A stretch of DNA of 64,000 bases from contig CAMUON010000001.1 of the NCBI GenBank assembly GCA_947090525.1, positions 434,001 through 498,000 on the forward strand, given 5' to 3'. Of the stretch, positions 7,754 to 16,337 are shown in pieces. The position numbers were made by a program, and so were the translations under genes. The stretch's first letter is position 1, and each line of letters begins with the position of its first letter. The DNA comes from an uncultured Atopobium sp. (GTDB taxonomy: Bacteria > Actinomycetota > Coriobacteriia > Coriobacteriales > Atopobiaceae). A model generated the notes under the pieces. The model made no database searches. It saw only the letters and a list, made by a program, of their open reading frames with translations, and was not told the origin of the DNA.

Positions 7754-10700
7754 ATGAATTTACGTAAAGCCTCTGATTATAGTGTAGGACTTGACCTCGG
7801 GACTGGTTCGGTAGGTTGGTGTGCTGTAGATAACAATGGCTATCTTTATTCATTTAAGCGCAAGCCTACTTGGGGAAGTAGGGTTTATGATAGCGCAGCA
7901 CCCGCAGCCGATGCACGTCAGTTTCGCAGCCTGCGCAGACGTTATGACAGAAGACGTCAGAGGATAAATCTATTACAAGGGCTGTTTTCAGAGGAAATGA
8001 AACATGTAGACCCTGATTTTTTCATCCGCTTGAATCAATCGCAATTACTCAAAGAAGACAGAGATGAGACTTGTAAGGAATATGCATGTCCACTTTTTAA
8101 AACTGTTGCGGATGAAAAAGAGTATTACAAAACGTATCCAACGATTTACCATCTTCGCGCAGCTCTTATGCATGCAAACCAGAAAATGGATTTGCGGTTA
8201 GTTTATCTAGCACTGCATAACATTGTTAAATATCGCGGTAACTTTTTGTATCAGGAATACGCTCATCTATCTGCAAAAGACGCAGGCTTATCCGAGCAAT
8301 CTAGCAACTTTCTTACGAGTATTGAACATTTTGAAGACGATCGTTGTATAAGTTTTACTTATGATACCGCAGAAATTATTCATTTCCTGAATAATTTAAA
8401 GCCAACACGAGCACAAAATCGTGATGAATGGCAAAAGCTGTTTGTGTGTGAGGCAAGCGACGACATTCCTGGAAAACAGGCAAAAGACATCACTAAATGC
8501 ATTGCTCAAGCAATATTCGGATATCAAGCTGATTTCTCAGCGCTATTTGGAACTGAAAAAGAAAAATCAAAGTTTACGTTATCTCAAGATGAAAAGGTTA
8601 TGGCGTTCGAAGAGCTATGCCCCACAGAATTTCTGCCCTTATTTAACGCGCTTAAAGCAATGTATTCTGCATATCTTCTAACAACCATCATAAGAGGCTC
8701 CAATGGCGGCACAATTTCAAACGCAAAAATTGCTCAATATAATGCATATCACGATGACCTCGCAAAGCTTAAGAAGCTTGTGAAACGCATACTAGGCAAG
8801 GATGAGTACGATACATTCTTTCAGGGTGTATATTACAAGAATACCAAGTTGTACAACAAGCAAAAAGCAGAAGGATACACCGCTTACAACTTGGGCAAAC
8901 TAAGCTACGATGAGTTCAAAAAAGACCTTAAAAAGTTGATTGAAAAACTCGAAAAAAGCGGGGTTTTGAGCGCTGAAGATGATGCGTGGGTACAGCAGAT
9001 TCCTACTCGTGTGGACAACGAAGAATTTCTAAGACGGCTGAGAACGAGTGATAACGGTAGTATTCCTTATCAGTTACATCTTGAGGAAATGGACGCGATC
9101 ATTAAAAACCAAGGCAAATACTATCCGTTCTTACTCAAAGAAAAAGACAAAATTGAGTCGCTTATAACGTTTAGGATTCCTTACTATGTAGGACCTCTTA
9201 CTCTAAAAAATGCTGCACGCGATGCTTATGGTAAGACTCGCTTTGCATGGATACAAAAGAAAGAGGGCGCCGAAAAAACACGGATACTACCATGGAACTG
9301 GGAGGATGTTGTCGATAAACATGCAACGGCCGAAGCGTTTATTAGAAGAATGACTGGTAAATGTACTTATTTGTATGCTGAAGATGTACTTCCAAAGTGT
9401 TCACTTTTATATCAGAAGTTTTGTGCATATAACGAGCTAAATGGTATGCGCTGGACAACAGATAATGACCAGTATAATCGCTTTAGTGCCGACTACAGAG
9501 AGGGTGTTTATAACGATCTTTTTGTTAGGAGTAACGGAAAAGTTACGTACAAAAAGATAGAACACTGGCTCGAACAGCAAGGTGAATTGCACCCTCATGT
9601 AAAAGGCGGTCAGGGAGAAAACGGGCTTGAAAGCAGGCTTTCATCGTACCATTTCTTTAAAGATTTGCTCGAGTTTGATGTTCTTACAGCTCGGCAAGAA
9701 AAAGAAATCGAAAAGATTATTTTATGGAGCACCATCTTTGAAGATCGAACCATTTTGAAAGAAAAGCTCAAGGCTCAGTCGTTTCAAACTGAATTTACAT
9801 CTGCGTTTAGTCGTGTTTTAACCGCAGAACAGATACAAAAAATTTGTAAAAAACGATTTACCGGCTGGGGCAAGCTTTCTAAAAAGCTGCTTACTGGTTT
9901 GTCTGTAGATATAGATGGTGAACGTCTTAACATTCTCGATTTGCTGATACACGGTGATGTAACAGATGGTCGTGCTGGCCGCGCGCTTATTTTTCAAGAG
10001 ATTGTGACCATGAAGCAATTTAAGGAAGCAATATCAAAAACAAACGAAGAAGCGCTTTCGAAATGCATAATTGATATAGACGACCTACCTTGCTCACCAG
10101 CAGATAAACGCACGGTCAACCAGGCACTTCGCGTGGTAGATGAAATTGCGTCTATTGCTAGTTGCGCGCCCTCACGAATTTTTATTGAGGTCACACGAGA
10201 GGAGGATACAAAAAATAAAGGCAAACGTACAGACAAGCGCACTTCAAAGCTCGAAATGGGGCTCAAAAAGCTTCGTGACAGCGAGGACACCAAGGCCATT
10301 CTCGCAGAACTTTCTGCTCATAAAAATCTAGATGAAAAACTCACGCTATACTTTGCACAAAATGGAAAATCACTGTATTCGGGCACGCCACTAGATATTA
10401 ACGAGCTTTCGCATTATCAGGTAGATCATATAATTCCACAATCATATATAAAAGACGACAGCATAGACAACAAGGCACTTGTACTTGCAAGCGAAAACCA
10501 GCGTAAGAGTGACAGCTTACTCCTAGATGATAGTATTCGCAGAAAGATGAGCAATACTTGGACCGCGCTATTTAAGGCGGGTCTTATGAGCGAAAAGAAA
10601 TTCAATAATTTGAAGTGCTCAAGCATTACAGATCGTCGGCTAAAATCGTTCATCAATCGGCAGCTGGTAGAAACGAGCCAAATTTGTAAGTATGCCATGC

Positions 10701-11956
10701 AACTATTTAAAGCAAAGTACCCACATTGCGAGGTTATACCAGTTAAGGCGGGCATATCTTCTGGTATTCGCCATACATGGAACATTGCTAAGTGCCGTGA
10801 GGCAAATGATTACCACCATGCGCACGATGCATATTTAGCGTGTGAGGTAGGGCGTTTTATACAGCTTCATTATCCAAAAATTTATAGCAACCCAACGGCA
10901 TACAACAAAGAAGTGCGTGGTCTTATACAGTCAAATATTGTACACAGCGCTAGTGAGGGGAATGGCAGATATAGACTGCCGGGTGACTCAGGGTGGCTTA
11001 CCTATAGTTTTGCGCATAAAAAGACCTCTGCGTGGGATTGTGATGCTGAGCGAGATCGTCTGCTAAAGTATGTTGACTACCCTGACTGCCATATCACGCG
11101 CATGGCATATATAGAAACGGGTGCATTTTGGGATCAGACACTTTATTCGCCTCATGCTGGGAAAAAAGATCTTATACCTCTCAAGAAACATCTTGACACT
11201 CATAAGTACGGCGGGTATTCAAGTAAAAAATACGCACTATTTTTCGTATATTCTTTGCAGAAGAAAAAAGGCAACAAGGAATATTGTTTATCCGGCTTAC
11301 CCATAGCTACACTTGCGGAAGCCACTCATAACACAACAGGTAAAATCGATATGGATCGACTCATTCAACTTGAAGAACAATCTATTCAACTTGAAAAGCA
11401 ACTTATCACAACTCATCATGCGCCTATCCAGATAGTACAGCCAATCGTGTATAAAAATCAGCTTATCGAATTTAAAGGGAGACGAGAAATAATTACAGGT
11501 AAAAAGGAACGAAGAAATGCTCGGGAACTTGCATTTAAGCAGCAGCATATGCGTTTGCTCAAGATGTGGGATGGTGATCTTAAAGGGAAGTATCGTGAGA
11601 AAAAAGAAGGCGTTGACGAAGATTGTCTACTCAACGAGATGTTCGATTTGATATTAGAAAAGACGTCTCACTATGCACCTATGTTGCATAAAAGACTACT
11701 AGACATCGTAAATGCAAACGCGAATGACTATTCACGTATCGAAATGATCTTTGCTGCAATTAAAGATCAAAATGATAAAAAAGCTGTCTTGTTTAACATC
11801 ATTAGCAATGCAAATGCAAATAAAAACATGATTGACTTGACGGCTATTGGGGGAAGTGCAAATTTCGGAGCAATTAAAGATCAGCCTAAACAATTTGACA
11901 TTATTGAACAATCAGTAACAGGTATGTTTGAGAAAAGGATTCACATTGGGATTTAG
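7754..11956 (+). CDS. cas9: CRISPR-associated endonuclease Cas9 (type II-A)
   Basis: 1400 residues from ATG 7754 (AGGAG 11 bases upstream); the in-frame ATG at 7688 lies inside the tracrRNA anti-repeat and is rejected. RuvC-I is VGLDLGTGSVGW with catalytic D14. An Arg-rich bridge helix follows (RRRYDRRRQRI). RuvC-II is FIEVTREED with E812. The HNH domain is YQVDHIIPQS with H892 and the downstream NKALVLASENQRKSD. RuvC-III is YHHAHDAYLACEVG with H1022 and D1025. All nuclease residues are intact, so it should cut both target strands using crRNA:tracrRNA. The C-terminal 300 or so residues hold the PAM-interacting region and are poorly conserved. The gene overlaps the cas1 start by 11 bases, so the cas genes form one operon. 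Confidence 0.98.
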   Translation: MNLRKASDYSVGLDLGTGSVGWCAVDNNGYLYSFKRKPTWGSRVYDSAAPAADARQFRSLRRRYDRRRQRINLLQGLFSEEMKHVDPDFFIRLNQSQLLKEDRDETCKEYACPLFKTVADEKEYYKTYPTIYHLRAALMHANQKMDLRLVYLALHNIVKYRGNFLYQEYAHLSAKDAGLSEQSSNFLTSIEHFEDDRCISFTYDTAEIIHFLNNLKPTRAQNRDEWQKLFVCEASDDIPGKQAKDITKCIAQAIFGYQADFSALFGTEKEKSKFTLSQDEKVMAFEELCPTEFLPLFNALKAMYSAYLLTTIIRGSNGGTISNAKIAQYNAYHDDLAKLKKLVKRILGKDEYDTFFQGVYYKNTKLYNKQKAEGYTAYNLGKLSYDEFKKDLKKLIEKLEKSGVLSAEDDAWVQQIPTRVDNEEFLRRLRTSDNGSIPYQLHLEEMDAIIKNQGKYYPFLLKEKDKIESLITFRIPYYVGPLTLKNAARDAYGKTRFAWIQKKEGAEKTRILPWNWEDVVDKHATAEAFIRRMTGKCTYLYAEDVLPKCSLLYQKFCAYNELNGMRWTTDNDQYNRFSADYREGVYNDLFVRSNGKVTYKKIEHWLEQQGELHPHVKGGQGENGLESRLSSYHFFKDLLEFDVLTARQEKEIEKIILWSTIFEDRTILKEKLKAQSFQTEFTSAFSRVLTAEQIQKICKKRFTGWGKLSKKLLTGLSVDIDGERLNILDLLIHGDVTDGRAGRALIFQEIVTMKQFKEAISKTNEEALSKCIIDIDDLPCSPADKRTVNQALRVVDEIASIASCAPSRIFIEVTREEDTKNKGKRTDKRTSKLEMGLKKLRDSEDTKAILAELSAHKNLDEKLTLYFAQNGKSLYSGTPLDINELSHYQVDHIIPQSYIKDDSIDNKALVLASENQRKSDSLLLDDSIRRKMSNTWTALFKAGLMSEKKFNNLKCSSITDRRLKSFINRQLVETSQICKYAMQLFKAKYPHCEVIPVKAGISSGIRHTWNIAKCREANDYHHAHDAYLACEVGRFIQLHYPKIYSNPTAYNKEVRGLIQSNIVHSASEGNGRYRLPGDSGWLTYSFAHKKTSAWDCDAERDRLLKYVDYPDCHITRMAYIETGAFWDQTLYSPHAGKKDLIPLKKHLDTHKYGGYSSKKYALFFVYSLQKKKGNKEYCLSGLPIATLAEATHNTTGKIDMDRLIQLEEQSIQLEKQLITTHHAPIQIVQPIVYKNQLIEFKGRREIITGKKERRNARELAFKQQHMRLLKMWDGDLKGKYREKKEGVDEDCLLNEMFDLILEKTSHYAPMLHKRLLDIVNANANDYSRIEMIFAAIKDQNDKKAVLFNIISNANANKNMIDLTAIGGSANFGAIKDQPKQFDIIEQSVTGMFEKRIHIGI

Positions 11957-12827
11957 AACTGTCATCCTCAATACTCCCTGTCGATGCACCTATCAAGGTG
12001 GGTACCTGGTTGTTCGTCAAGAGGACAAGCAGCCGCGGGTTCACCTTGGTGAGATTTCATCTATTATGCTTGGTACCGAGCAGATATTCCTAAGTGCGTA
12101 TTTGCTTGCTGAGCTCGCAAAACTTAAAATTCCTGTAATTGTTACTGACGAAAAGCATAACCCCGTGGGTGAATACTTACCCCTCTATGGCGCGCATAAC
12201 TGCTCAAAATGTATGCTTGAGCAGCTCGCATGGGGCGAAGTGATAAAAAAACAAGTATGGCGCAGCATTGTTCAACACAAAATACTGCAACAGAGTTCCA
12301 TGCTCGCTTATCTTGGCTACTCGGATGCAGCGAAAACATTGGAAGAATATGCCTCAAAAACAAAATCCGGCGATACTACCAAAAGAGAAGCCGTGGCCGC
12401 TCGACTGTATTTCCTGACACTGTTTGGATCTGAGTTTACAAGAGATCAAAACACTCCTTTGAATGCCTGTTTGAACTATGGATATGCCATTCTATTGGCG
12501 CATGCAAACAGAGAAATTGTGTCTCACGGATATCTCACGCAACTCGGTATTTTTCACCGCAGCGAATTTAATCACTTTAATTTGGCGTGTGACCTTATAG
12601 AGCCGTTCCGGCCGCTTATCGATAAAATTGTATGTGAACATTTTGCACAGAATTTCGATAATGATATACGACATGCGCTTTGTGGTTTCGTGGATTATCA
12701 GCTGTTCTATATGAACGGTAGATACAAAGCGGCGTCTGTAATTAAGTCGTACATATCAGACTGTTTAGCTGCACTCAACAAAGAGAAACTTCCTGCCGAA
12801 ATTAAGCCATTTGGGTTCATACTATGA
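11946..12827 (+). CDS. cas1: CRISPR adaptation integrase Cas1
   Basis: A 293-residue Cas1 that with Cas2 inserts new spacers at the leader end of the array. TTG 11946 is preferred as start: it gives the usual MGFRTVILN terminus and AAAAGGA (11933-11939) stands 6 bases upstream; TTG 11928 would add 6 residues. Metal-binding regions are visible: AARLYFLTLFG (Glu nearby), GIFHRSEFN (His) and DLIEPFRPLID (Asp/Glu). The length matches type II-A Cas1. Start and cas9 stop overlap, and the stop overlaps cas2 in ATGA, which implies translational coupling. Confidence 0.96.
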   Translation: MGFRTVILNTPCRCTYQGGYLVVRQEDKQPRVHLGEISSIMLGTEQIFLSAYLLAELAKLKIPVIVTDEKHNPVGEYLPLYGAHNCSKCMLEQLAWGEVIKKQVWRSIVQHKILQQSSMLAYLGYSDAAKTLEEYASKTKSGDTTKREAVAARLYFLTLFGSEFTRDQNTPLNACLNYGYAILLAHANREIVSHGYLTQLGIFHRSEFNHFNLACDLIEPFRPLIDKIVCEHFAQNFDNDIRHALCGFVDYQLFYMNGRYKAASVIKSYISDCLAALNKEKLPAEIKPFGFIL

Positions 12828-13156
12828 ATACGACAAGGATACGGTTTATGAGGTTGATAGTATTTTTTGATCTACCCATGGAGACCCATGCTCAGAAAAA
12901 GTCTTACACGGATTTTAGGAGATTTTTATTGCATGATGGCTATCTCATGATGCAAAAGTCTGTTTATGTCAAGCTCATTATCAATGAGCAAAATGCTTCG
13001 GCAGTCATTGCGCGCTTAAAACTTCATAAGCCGCAGTATGGCTTGGTTCAGTTACTGAAGGTGACCGAAAAGCAATACGCCAACATAGAATATGTTTGCG
13101 GTAACTCTAGCTCACAAAATATGGTTGAAACTCTGGAAAGCTTACTTATATTATGA
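12824..13156 (+). CDS. cas2: CRISPR adaptation protein Cas2
   Basis: A 110-residue protein with the Cas2 ferredoxin-like beginning MRLIVFFDLPMET (conserved Asp after the first strand) and the LLKVTEKQYANIEYVCG strand near the C-terminus. It forms the central dimer of the Cas1-Cas2 integrase. The upstream ATG overlaps the cas1 stop by 4 bases; ATG 12848 has a better ribosome site (AAGGA at 12835-12839) and would shorten it by 8 residues. Known type II-A Cas2 proteins do carry a short N-terminal extension before MR-I, so either start is possible. Confidence 0.95.
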   Translation: MNTTRIRFMRLIVFFDLPMETHAQKKSYTDFRRFLLHDGYLMMQKSVYVKLIINEQNASAVIARLKLHKPQYGLVQLLKVTEKQYANIEYVCGNSSSQNMVETLESLLIL

Positions 13157-13836
13157 ACATACGTTTTAGTGGCTTATCGAAAATAATTGACCTGAAGAAA
13201 GGGCATCCATTTTTTGTCTGTGTTGAGAACCGCCATCTTTATGCCAGATTTATATATTCACTTTTATCTGCAGCAGGAGAAGAGTCGCCTGAGCCATATA
13301 CCTTGTGGAACGATAATGATGAAAAGCTCCAGCCCAAAAATCACTTTCTGTGGGTGACCGATCCCTTTCATCTGCCTTTCGAAAACAAGCTTCTAATGGG
13401 TGAAGTACTCAACGGAATTGCAAGCAGCATTGATGATGGCTTTGAAACCCAGGAAGAGTTTAAAGATATAACGAGACAGTTATACAAGCTTTTTCTGTTG
13501 GAAACGTATCAGTATAAAGGTAATTATGCTATTTCACCTGATGTTGACATTCACAAGATTCTCAAGCTCATGAGTTTTTCTCCAGACACGTCCCGGGACA
13601 ATAATTTTCTAGATGAGCTAATCAACTTTATACATATTGCCAGAGACGCATCTCTGATTCAGCCAATCGTTTTTGTGGGAATTTGTTCTTTTTTGACTGT
13701 TAAAGAGATAGAATTATTGCTAGAAGAGATAAAAAATTCTTGTTTATGCGTGCTGTTTTTTGAAAATCGAATTCCCTGTGATGCTGTTTATGAAGAAGAG
13801 CATATACTACTTGACCTGGATTTTCTTGAGAGTTAA
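13153..13836 (+). CDS. csn2: CRISPR adaptation protein Csn2
   Basis: 227 residues, starting MNIRFSGLSKIIDL and ending with an acidic IPCDAVYEEEHILLDLDFLES. Position (after cas2, before the leader), length and the PIVFVGICSFLT and LCVLFFENR strand patterns identify Csn2, the ring-shaped DNA-end-binding protein that marks type II-A. It acts only in spacer acquisition. The ATG overlaps the cas2 stop by 4 bases. The sequence is AT-richer than the flanking housekeeping genes, as is the whole cas operon, consistent with lateral transfer. Confidence 0.93.
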   Translation: MNIRFSGLSKIIDLKKGHPFFVCVENRHLYARFIYSLLSAAGEESPEPYTLWNDNDEKLQPKNHFLWVTDPFHLPFENKLLMGEVLNGIASSIDDGFETQEEFKDITRQLYKLFLLETYQYKGNYAISPDVDIHKILKLMSFSPDTSRDNNFLDELINFIHIARDASLIQPIVFVGICSFLTVKEIELLLEEIKNSCLCVLFFENRIPCDAVYEEEHILLDLDFLES

Positions 13837-13891
13837 GTAGGAAAAACCAGCTAAGATGGCCGTTCCCTCGCAGTGGGAAATTTGTTTCAAG
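13837..13891 (+). promoter_or_regulatory. CRISPR leader
   Basis: 55 bases between csn2 and the first repeat, ending TTTGTTTCAAG directly at repeat 1. New spacers would be inserted here. The degenerate repeat at the far end of the array confirms that this is the leader side. No clear -35/-10 pair is visible in it; TTGACC at 13811 inside csn2 could be part of a promoter. Confidence 0.7.
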
Positions 13892-15111
13892 GTTTTGGAG
13901 CAGTGTCATTTTGACTGGTAATCAAACTCTTGGGCTTACTATTACATTTAAGGCTGTGTTTTGGAGCAGTGTCATTTTGACTGGTAATCAAACGTGCTGC
14001 TTCTTTTTAAGCGAACTTATACCGTTTTGGAGCAGTGTCATTTTGACTGGTAATCAAACTATTGATTCTGAGGGTATGATTCATGTTGCGTTTTGGAGCA
14101 GTGTCATTTTGACTGGTAATCAAACTTAGTGTAAACTACGCCAGTGGTGTCGTTAGTTTTGGAGCAGTGTCATTTTGACTGGTAATCAAACCAACGCTTA
14201 TAGCGTAGTATGTAATGTGTGTTTTGGAGCAGTGTCATTTTGACTGGTAATCAAACAAGAAGCAGCACAACGACACGAACGCGCTCGTTTTGGAGCAGTG
14301 TCATTTTGACTGGTAATCAAACATATTGCTACGAGGTATTATACGGTCGCGAGTTTTGGAGCAGTGTCATTTTGACTGGTAATCAAACCATCAACGCTAT
14401 CTTTGGAGTGAACGTTACGTTTTGGAGCAGTGTCATTTTGACTGGTAATCAAACTGCGTTCGACGTGATCGATTCGCTCGGGTTGTTTTGGAGCAGTGTC
14501 ATTTTGACTGGTAATCAAACTATAAAGTGCATTATCAAGCCATTCACCTTGTTTTGGAGCAGTGTCATTTTGACTGGTAATCAAACAGAATGTACCACGA
14601 CGAGGAGAACGCGCAGTTTTGGAGCAGTGTCATTTTGACTGGTAATCAAACGCGAGGCCGTAGACCTTGAGGAAGCGACGGTTTTGGAGCAGTGTCATTT
14701 TGACTGGTAATCAAACCAGCGGACCTGATTTTATTCGGCTTATAGTGTTTTGGAGCAGTGTCATTTTGACTGGTAATCAAACCCGTCGGGTTGGCATACG
14801 ATACCGAGTTCAGTTTTGGAGCAGTGTCATTTTGACTGGTAATCAAACGCGAGGCCGTAGACCTTGAGGAAGCGACGGTTTTGGAGCAGTGTCATTTTGA
14901 CTGGTAATCAAACCAGCGGACCTGATTTTATTCGGCTTATAGTGTTTTGGAGCAGTGTCATTTTGACTGGTAATCAAACCCGTCGGGTTGGCATACGATA
15001 CCGAGTTCAGTTTTGGAGCAGTGTCATTTTGACTGGTAATCAAACTCTTGGTGCAAAATGTCTTTGAATGTGGTTGTTTTGGAGCAGTGTCATTTTGACT
15101 GGGGAATATCC
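13892..15111 (+). CRISPR. Type II-A CRISPR array, 19 repeats and 18 spacers
   Basis: The 36-bp repeat begins GTTTTGGAGCAGTGTC and ends GACTGGTAATCAAAC. Eighteen copies are identical; the 19th (15076-15111) diverges after its first 27 bases and marks the trailer end. Repeat starts: 13892, 13958, 14024, 14090, 14156, 14221, 14287, 14353, 14419, 14485, 14551, 14616, 14681, 14747, 14813, 14878, 14944, 15010, 15076. Spacers are 29 or 30 bases. Spacers 12-14 (14652-14812) recur exactly as spacers 15-17 (14849-15009), leaving 15 unique spacers. The array is read in the same direction as the cas genes. In-frame ORFs through the array are artefacts of the 66-base period. Confidence 0.99.
14652..15045 (+). 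repeat. Duplicated three-spacer block in the CRISPR array
   Basis: The 197-bp unit 14652-14848 (three spacers with their following repeats) is repeated without change at 14849-15045. The order is conserved, so this is a tandem duplication by recombination between repeats, not repeated acquisition. Confidence 0.95.
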
Positions 15112-15181
15112 ATTGACCTTATCATATATAACGAAGGTTATCATAATATATAACAACAACCTGAAACCAAAAGAGCCGGAT

Positions 15182-15268
15182 ATGGATCAGGTTGTTGTAA
15201 TGTTTTTTATCAGCTTCTTATCAAATTTTTTAGCGGTAGTGTTAGCTGATGCAATCCGCAAGAAATAA
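15182..15268 (+). CDS. Membrane micro-peptide (28 residues)
   Basis: MDQVVVMFFISFLSNFLAVV... is one hydrophobic helix ending in the basic tail ADAIRKK. It resembles short toxic or holin-like membrane peptides of type I toxin-antitoxin loci in layout only; no sequence family is recognised. It sits 70 bases after the CRISPR array and upstream of a 62-residue soluble protein, an arrangement repeated at 15801-16291. The ribosome site is weak. A hairpin (TTCTCATCC...GGATGAGAA, 15313-15344) follows. Confidence 0.45.
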   Translation: MDQVVVMFFISFLSNFLAVVLADAIRKK

Positions 15269-15449
15269 AGACAAGCTGATAGTATAGGTGAGGCGTGTTG
15301 ACAGCGCGCCTTATTCTCATCCTACCAGATTAGGGGATGAGAATTGTAGAGCTCATAGGAATTTTGTTGGACACTCTCACGAGCTATAGAGCTTACCATT
15401 GGCAGGCTTGTTATGTATGGTTTTACCACAAAAGGAAGGAGCATGAGAC

Positions 15450-15638
15450 ATGGCGACAGAAGCAAGACTAAGAGCAAATAATAACTACGTTAAACACAAC
15501 GTAAAGAAAGTATCAATAGCGTTTTATCCAAAAGACAAAGAAATGTATGCATGGGTCGCGCAACACCCTAGCAAGGCTGGTTATATTCGCGAGCTCATAG
15601 TAAAAGACATGCAGGCGAAAAGAGACAGCCAACATTAA
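15450..15638 (+). CDS. Small phage/mobile-element protein, copy 1 (62 residues)
   Basis: MATEARLRANNNYVK... with one hydrophobic strand (KVSIAFYP) and a C-terminal helix GYIRELIVKDMQ. GGAAGGAG at 15433-15440 is a strong ribosome site. It is a paralogue of the protein at 16094-16291: both share an A-x-x-x-RAN-NY start, a -FYP or -FFP turn, W-V and Y-(I/L)-(R/K)-(E/D)-LI-KDMQA. The strand-helix-helix layout suggests a ribbon-helix-helix-like fold, which is inference. The function is unknown; similar short proteins are common in phages and conjugative elements of this group. Confidence 0.75.
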   Translation: MATEARLRANNNYVKHNVKKVSIAFYPKDKEMYAWVAQHPSKAGYIRELIVKDMQAKRDSQH

Positions 15639-15682
15639 AAAAGCTTGTATAAGCGTACAGCATGCATAACAAGTTTATAGAG

Positions 15683-15716
15683 AGGGCGGACGGTCATAAT
15701 ACGTTCGCCCTTTTTG
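15683..15716 (+). terminator. Rho-independent terminator after small protein copy 1
   Basis: GGGCGGACG pairs with CGTTCGCCC over a 9-base loop, followed by TTTTTG. Confidence 0.85.
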
Positions 15717-15800
15717 TTTGTGTGTGCATTAACGTGCATACACTGGTACGATATAGAGTAGGTAGTATAATAATAAGCAGCAAGAAAGGAGGTGGTTAAA

Positions 15801-15938
15801 TTGGACACCGAAGCACTCTTGCTGAACCTTTTATGCTCGGTTCTTGGTGGTTTGATTATTGAGCTACTGAAATTGGGTATAAAAGAAGCTCCAAAGCTTA
15901 AGCTAGGGAAAGCAAAGAAAGCAAAGGAGCGAAAGTAA
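15801..15938 (+). CDS. Membrane micro-peptide (45 residues, TTG start)
   Basis: Starts at TTG 15801, 8 bases after a near-perfect AAGGAGGTGG ribosome site, which is the main support for its being real. The sequence MDTEALLLNLLCSVLGGLII forms one membrane helix, then ELLKLGIKEAPK and a strongly basic KLKLGKAKKAKERK tail. It is too short for standard gene finders. It precedes another micro-peptide and the second small-protein copy. The hairpin AAGATGCTGGGGAG-ttcg-CTCCTCAGCGTCTT follows directly at 15941-15972. Confidence 0.6.
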   Translation: MDTEALLLNLLCSVLGGLIIELLKLGIKEAPKLKLGKAKKAKERK

Positions 15939-15940
15939 CA

Positions 15941-15972
15941 AAGATGCTGGGGAGTTCGCTCCTCAGCGTCTT
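15941..15972 (+). other. Strong hairpin between micro-peptide genes
   Basis: AAGATGCTGGGGAG and CTCCTCAGCGTCTT pair around a TTCG tetraloop with two or three G-T pairs. No T-run follows, so it may stabilise or process the mRNA rather than end it. Confidence 0.6.
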
Positions 15973-15998
15973 ACGTACAGTATAAAGGGGTGATTGCC

Positions 15999-16094
15999 AT
16001 GGAGCAATACATTTACATGATTATCACAAGCGCTTTGGGGTACCTTGTAGCGCACTATATCGTGAGGGTAATAGAGGCTCTAAGAAAGAAGTAA
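15999..16094 (+). CDS. Membrane micro-peptide (31 residues)
   Basis: MEQYIYMIITSALGYLVAHY is followed by IVRVIEALRKK: one membrane helix and a basic end, close in design to the 28-residue peptide at 15182 (both end R-K-K). AAAGGGG stands about 8 bases upstream. The stop TAA overlaps the ATG of the next gene in TAATG, so the two are translationally coupled. Confidence 0.6.
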   Translation: MEQYIYMIITSALGYLVAHYIVRVIEALRKK

Positions 16095-16291
16095 TGAAGA
16101 TGGTTTCAGATGCACAGAAGCGCGCAAACGCTAACTATAAAAGGAGAAGCACTAAAACAAAGCAGATAGTGTTCTTTCCCGATGATATGGACTTGTTCGA
16201 GTGGGTAGGCACGCAGCCGAAACAAAATGCGTATCTAAAAGACCTCATCAGAAAGGATATGCAAGCTCACAAACAAAATGAGCAGCAATGA
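16094..16291 (+). CDS. Small phage/mobile-element protein, copy 2 (65 residues)
   Basis: MKMVSDAQKRANANYKRR... with IVFFPDDMDLFEWVGTQPKQ and the C-terminal helix AYLKDLIRKDMQAHKQ. It is a diverged paralogue of 15450-15638. The start overlaps the stop of the upstream micro-peptide. It runs into a tract of TGAGCAGCAA repeats that supplies its last codons. Function unknown; a DNA- or RNA-binding ribbon-helix-helix-like fold is a guess. Confidence 0.75.
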   Translation: MKMVSDAQKRANANYKRRSTKTKQIVFFPDDMDLFEWVGTQPKQNAYLKDLIRKDMQAHKQNEQQ

Positions 16292-16337
16292 GCAGCAATG
16301 AGCAAGAGTGAGCAGCTTTGAGCAGCAATGAGCAGCG
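16278..16337 (+). repeat. 10-bp tandem repeat (TGAGCAGCAA-type)
   Basis: About six units of ATGAGCAGCA and variants (GAGCAAGAGT, GAGCAGCTTT) lie in tandem at exact 10-base spacing, straddling the end of the small-protein gene. The helical period would place a bound protein on one face of the DNA. A slippage tract or an iteron-like site are both possible. Confidence 0.7.

Noticed and set aside
13911..15067. ORFs reading FWSSVILTGNQT repeats, and minus-strand ITSQNDTAPK repeats
   Set aside because: They arise from the 66-base period of the CRISPR array (a multiple of three) and have no ribosome sites.
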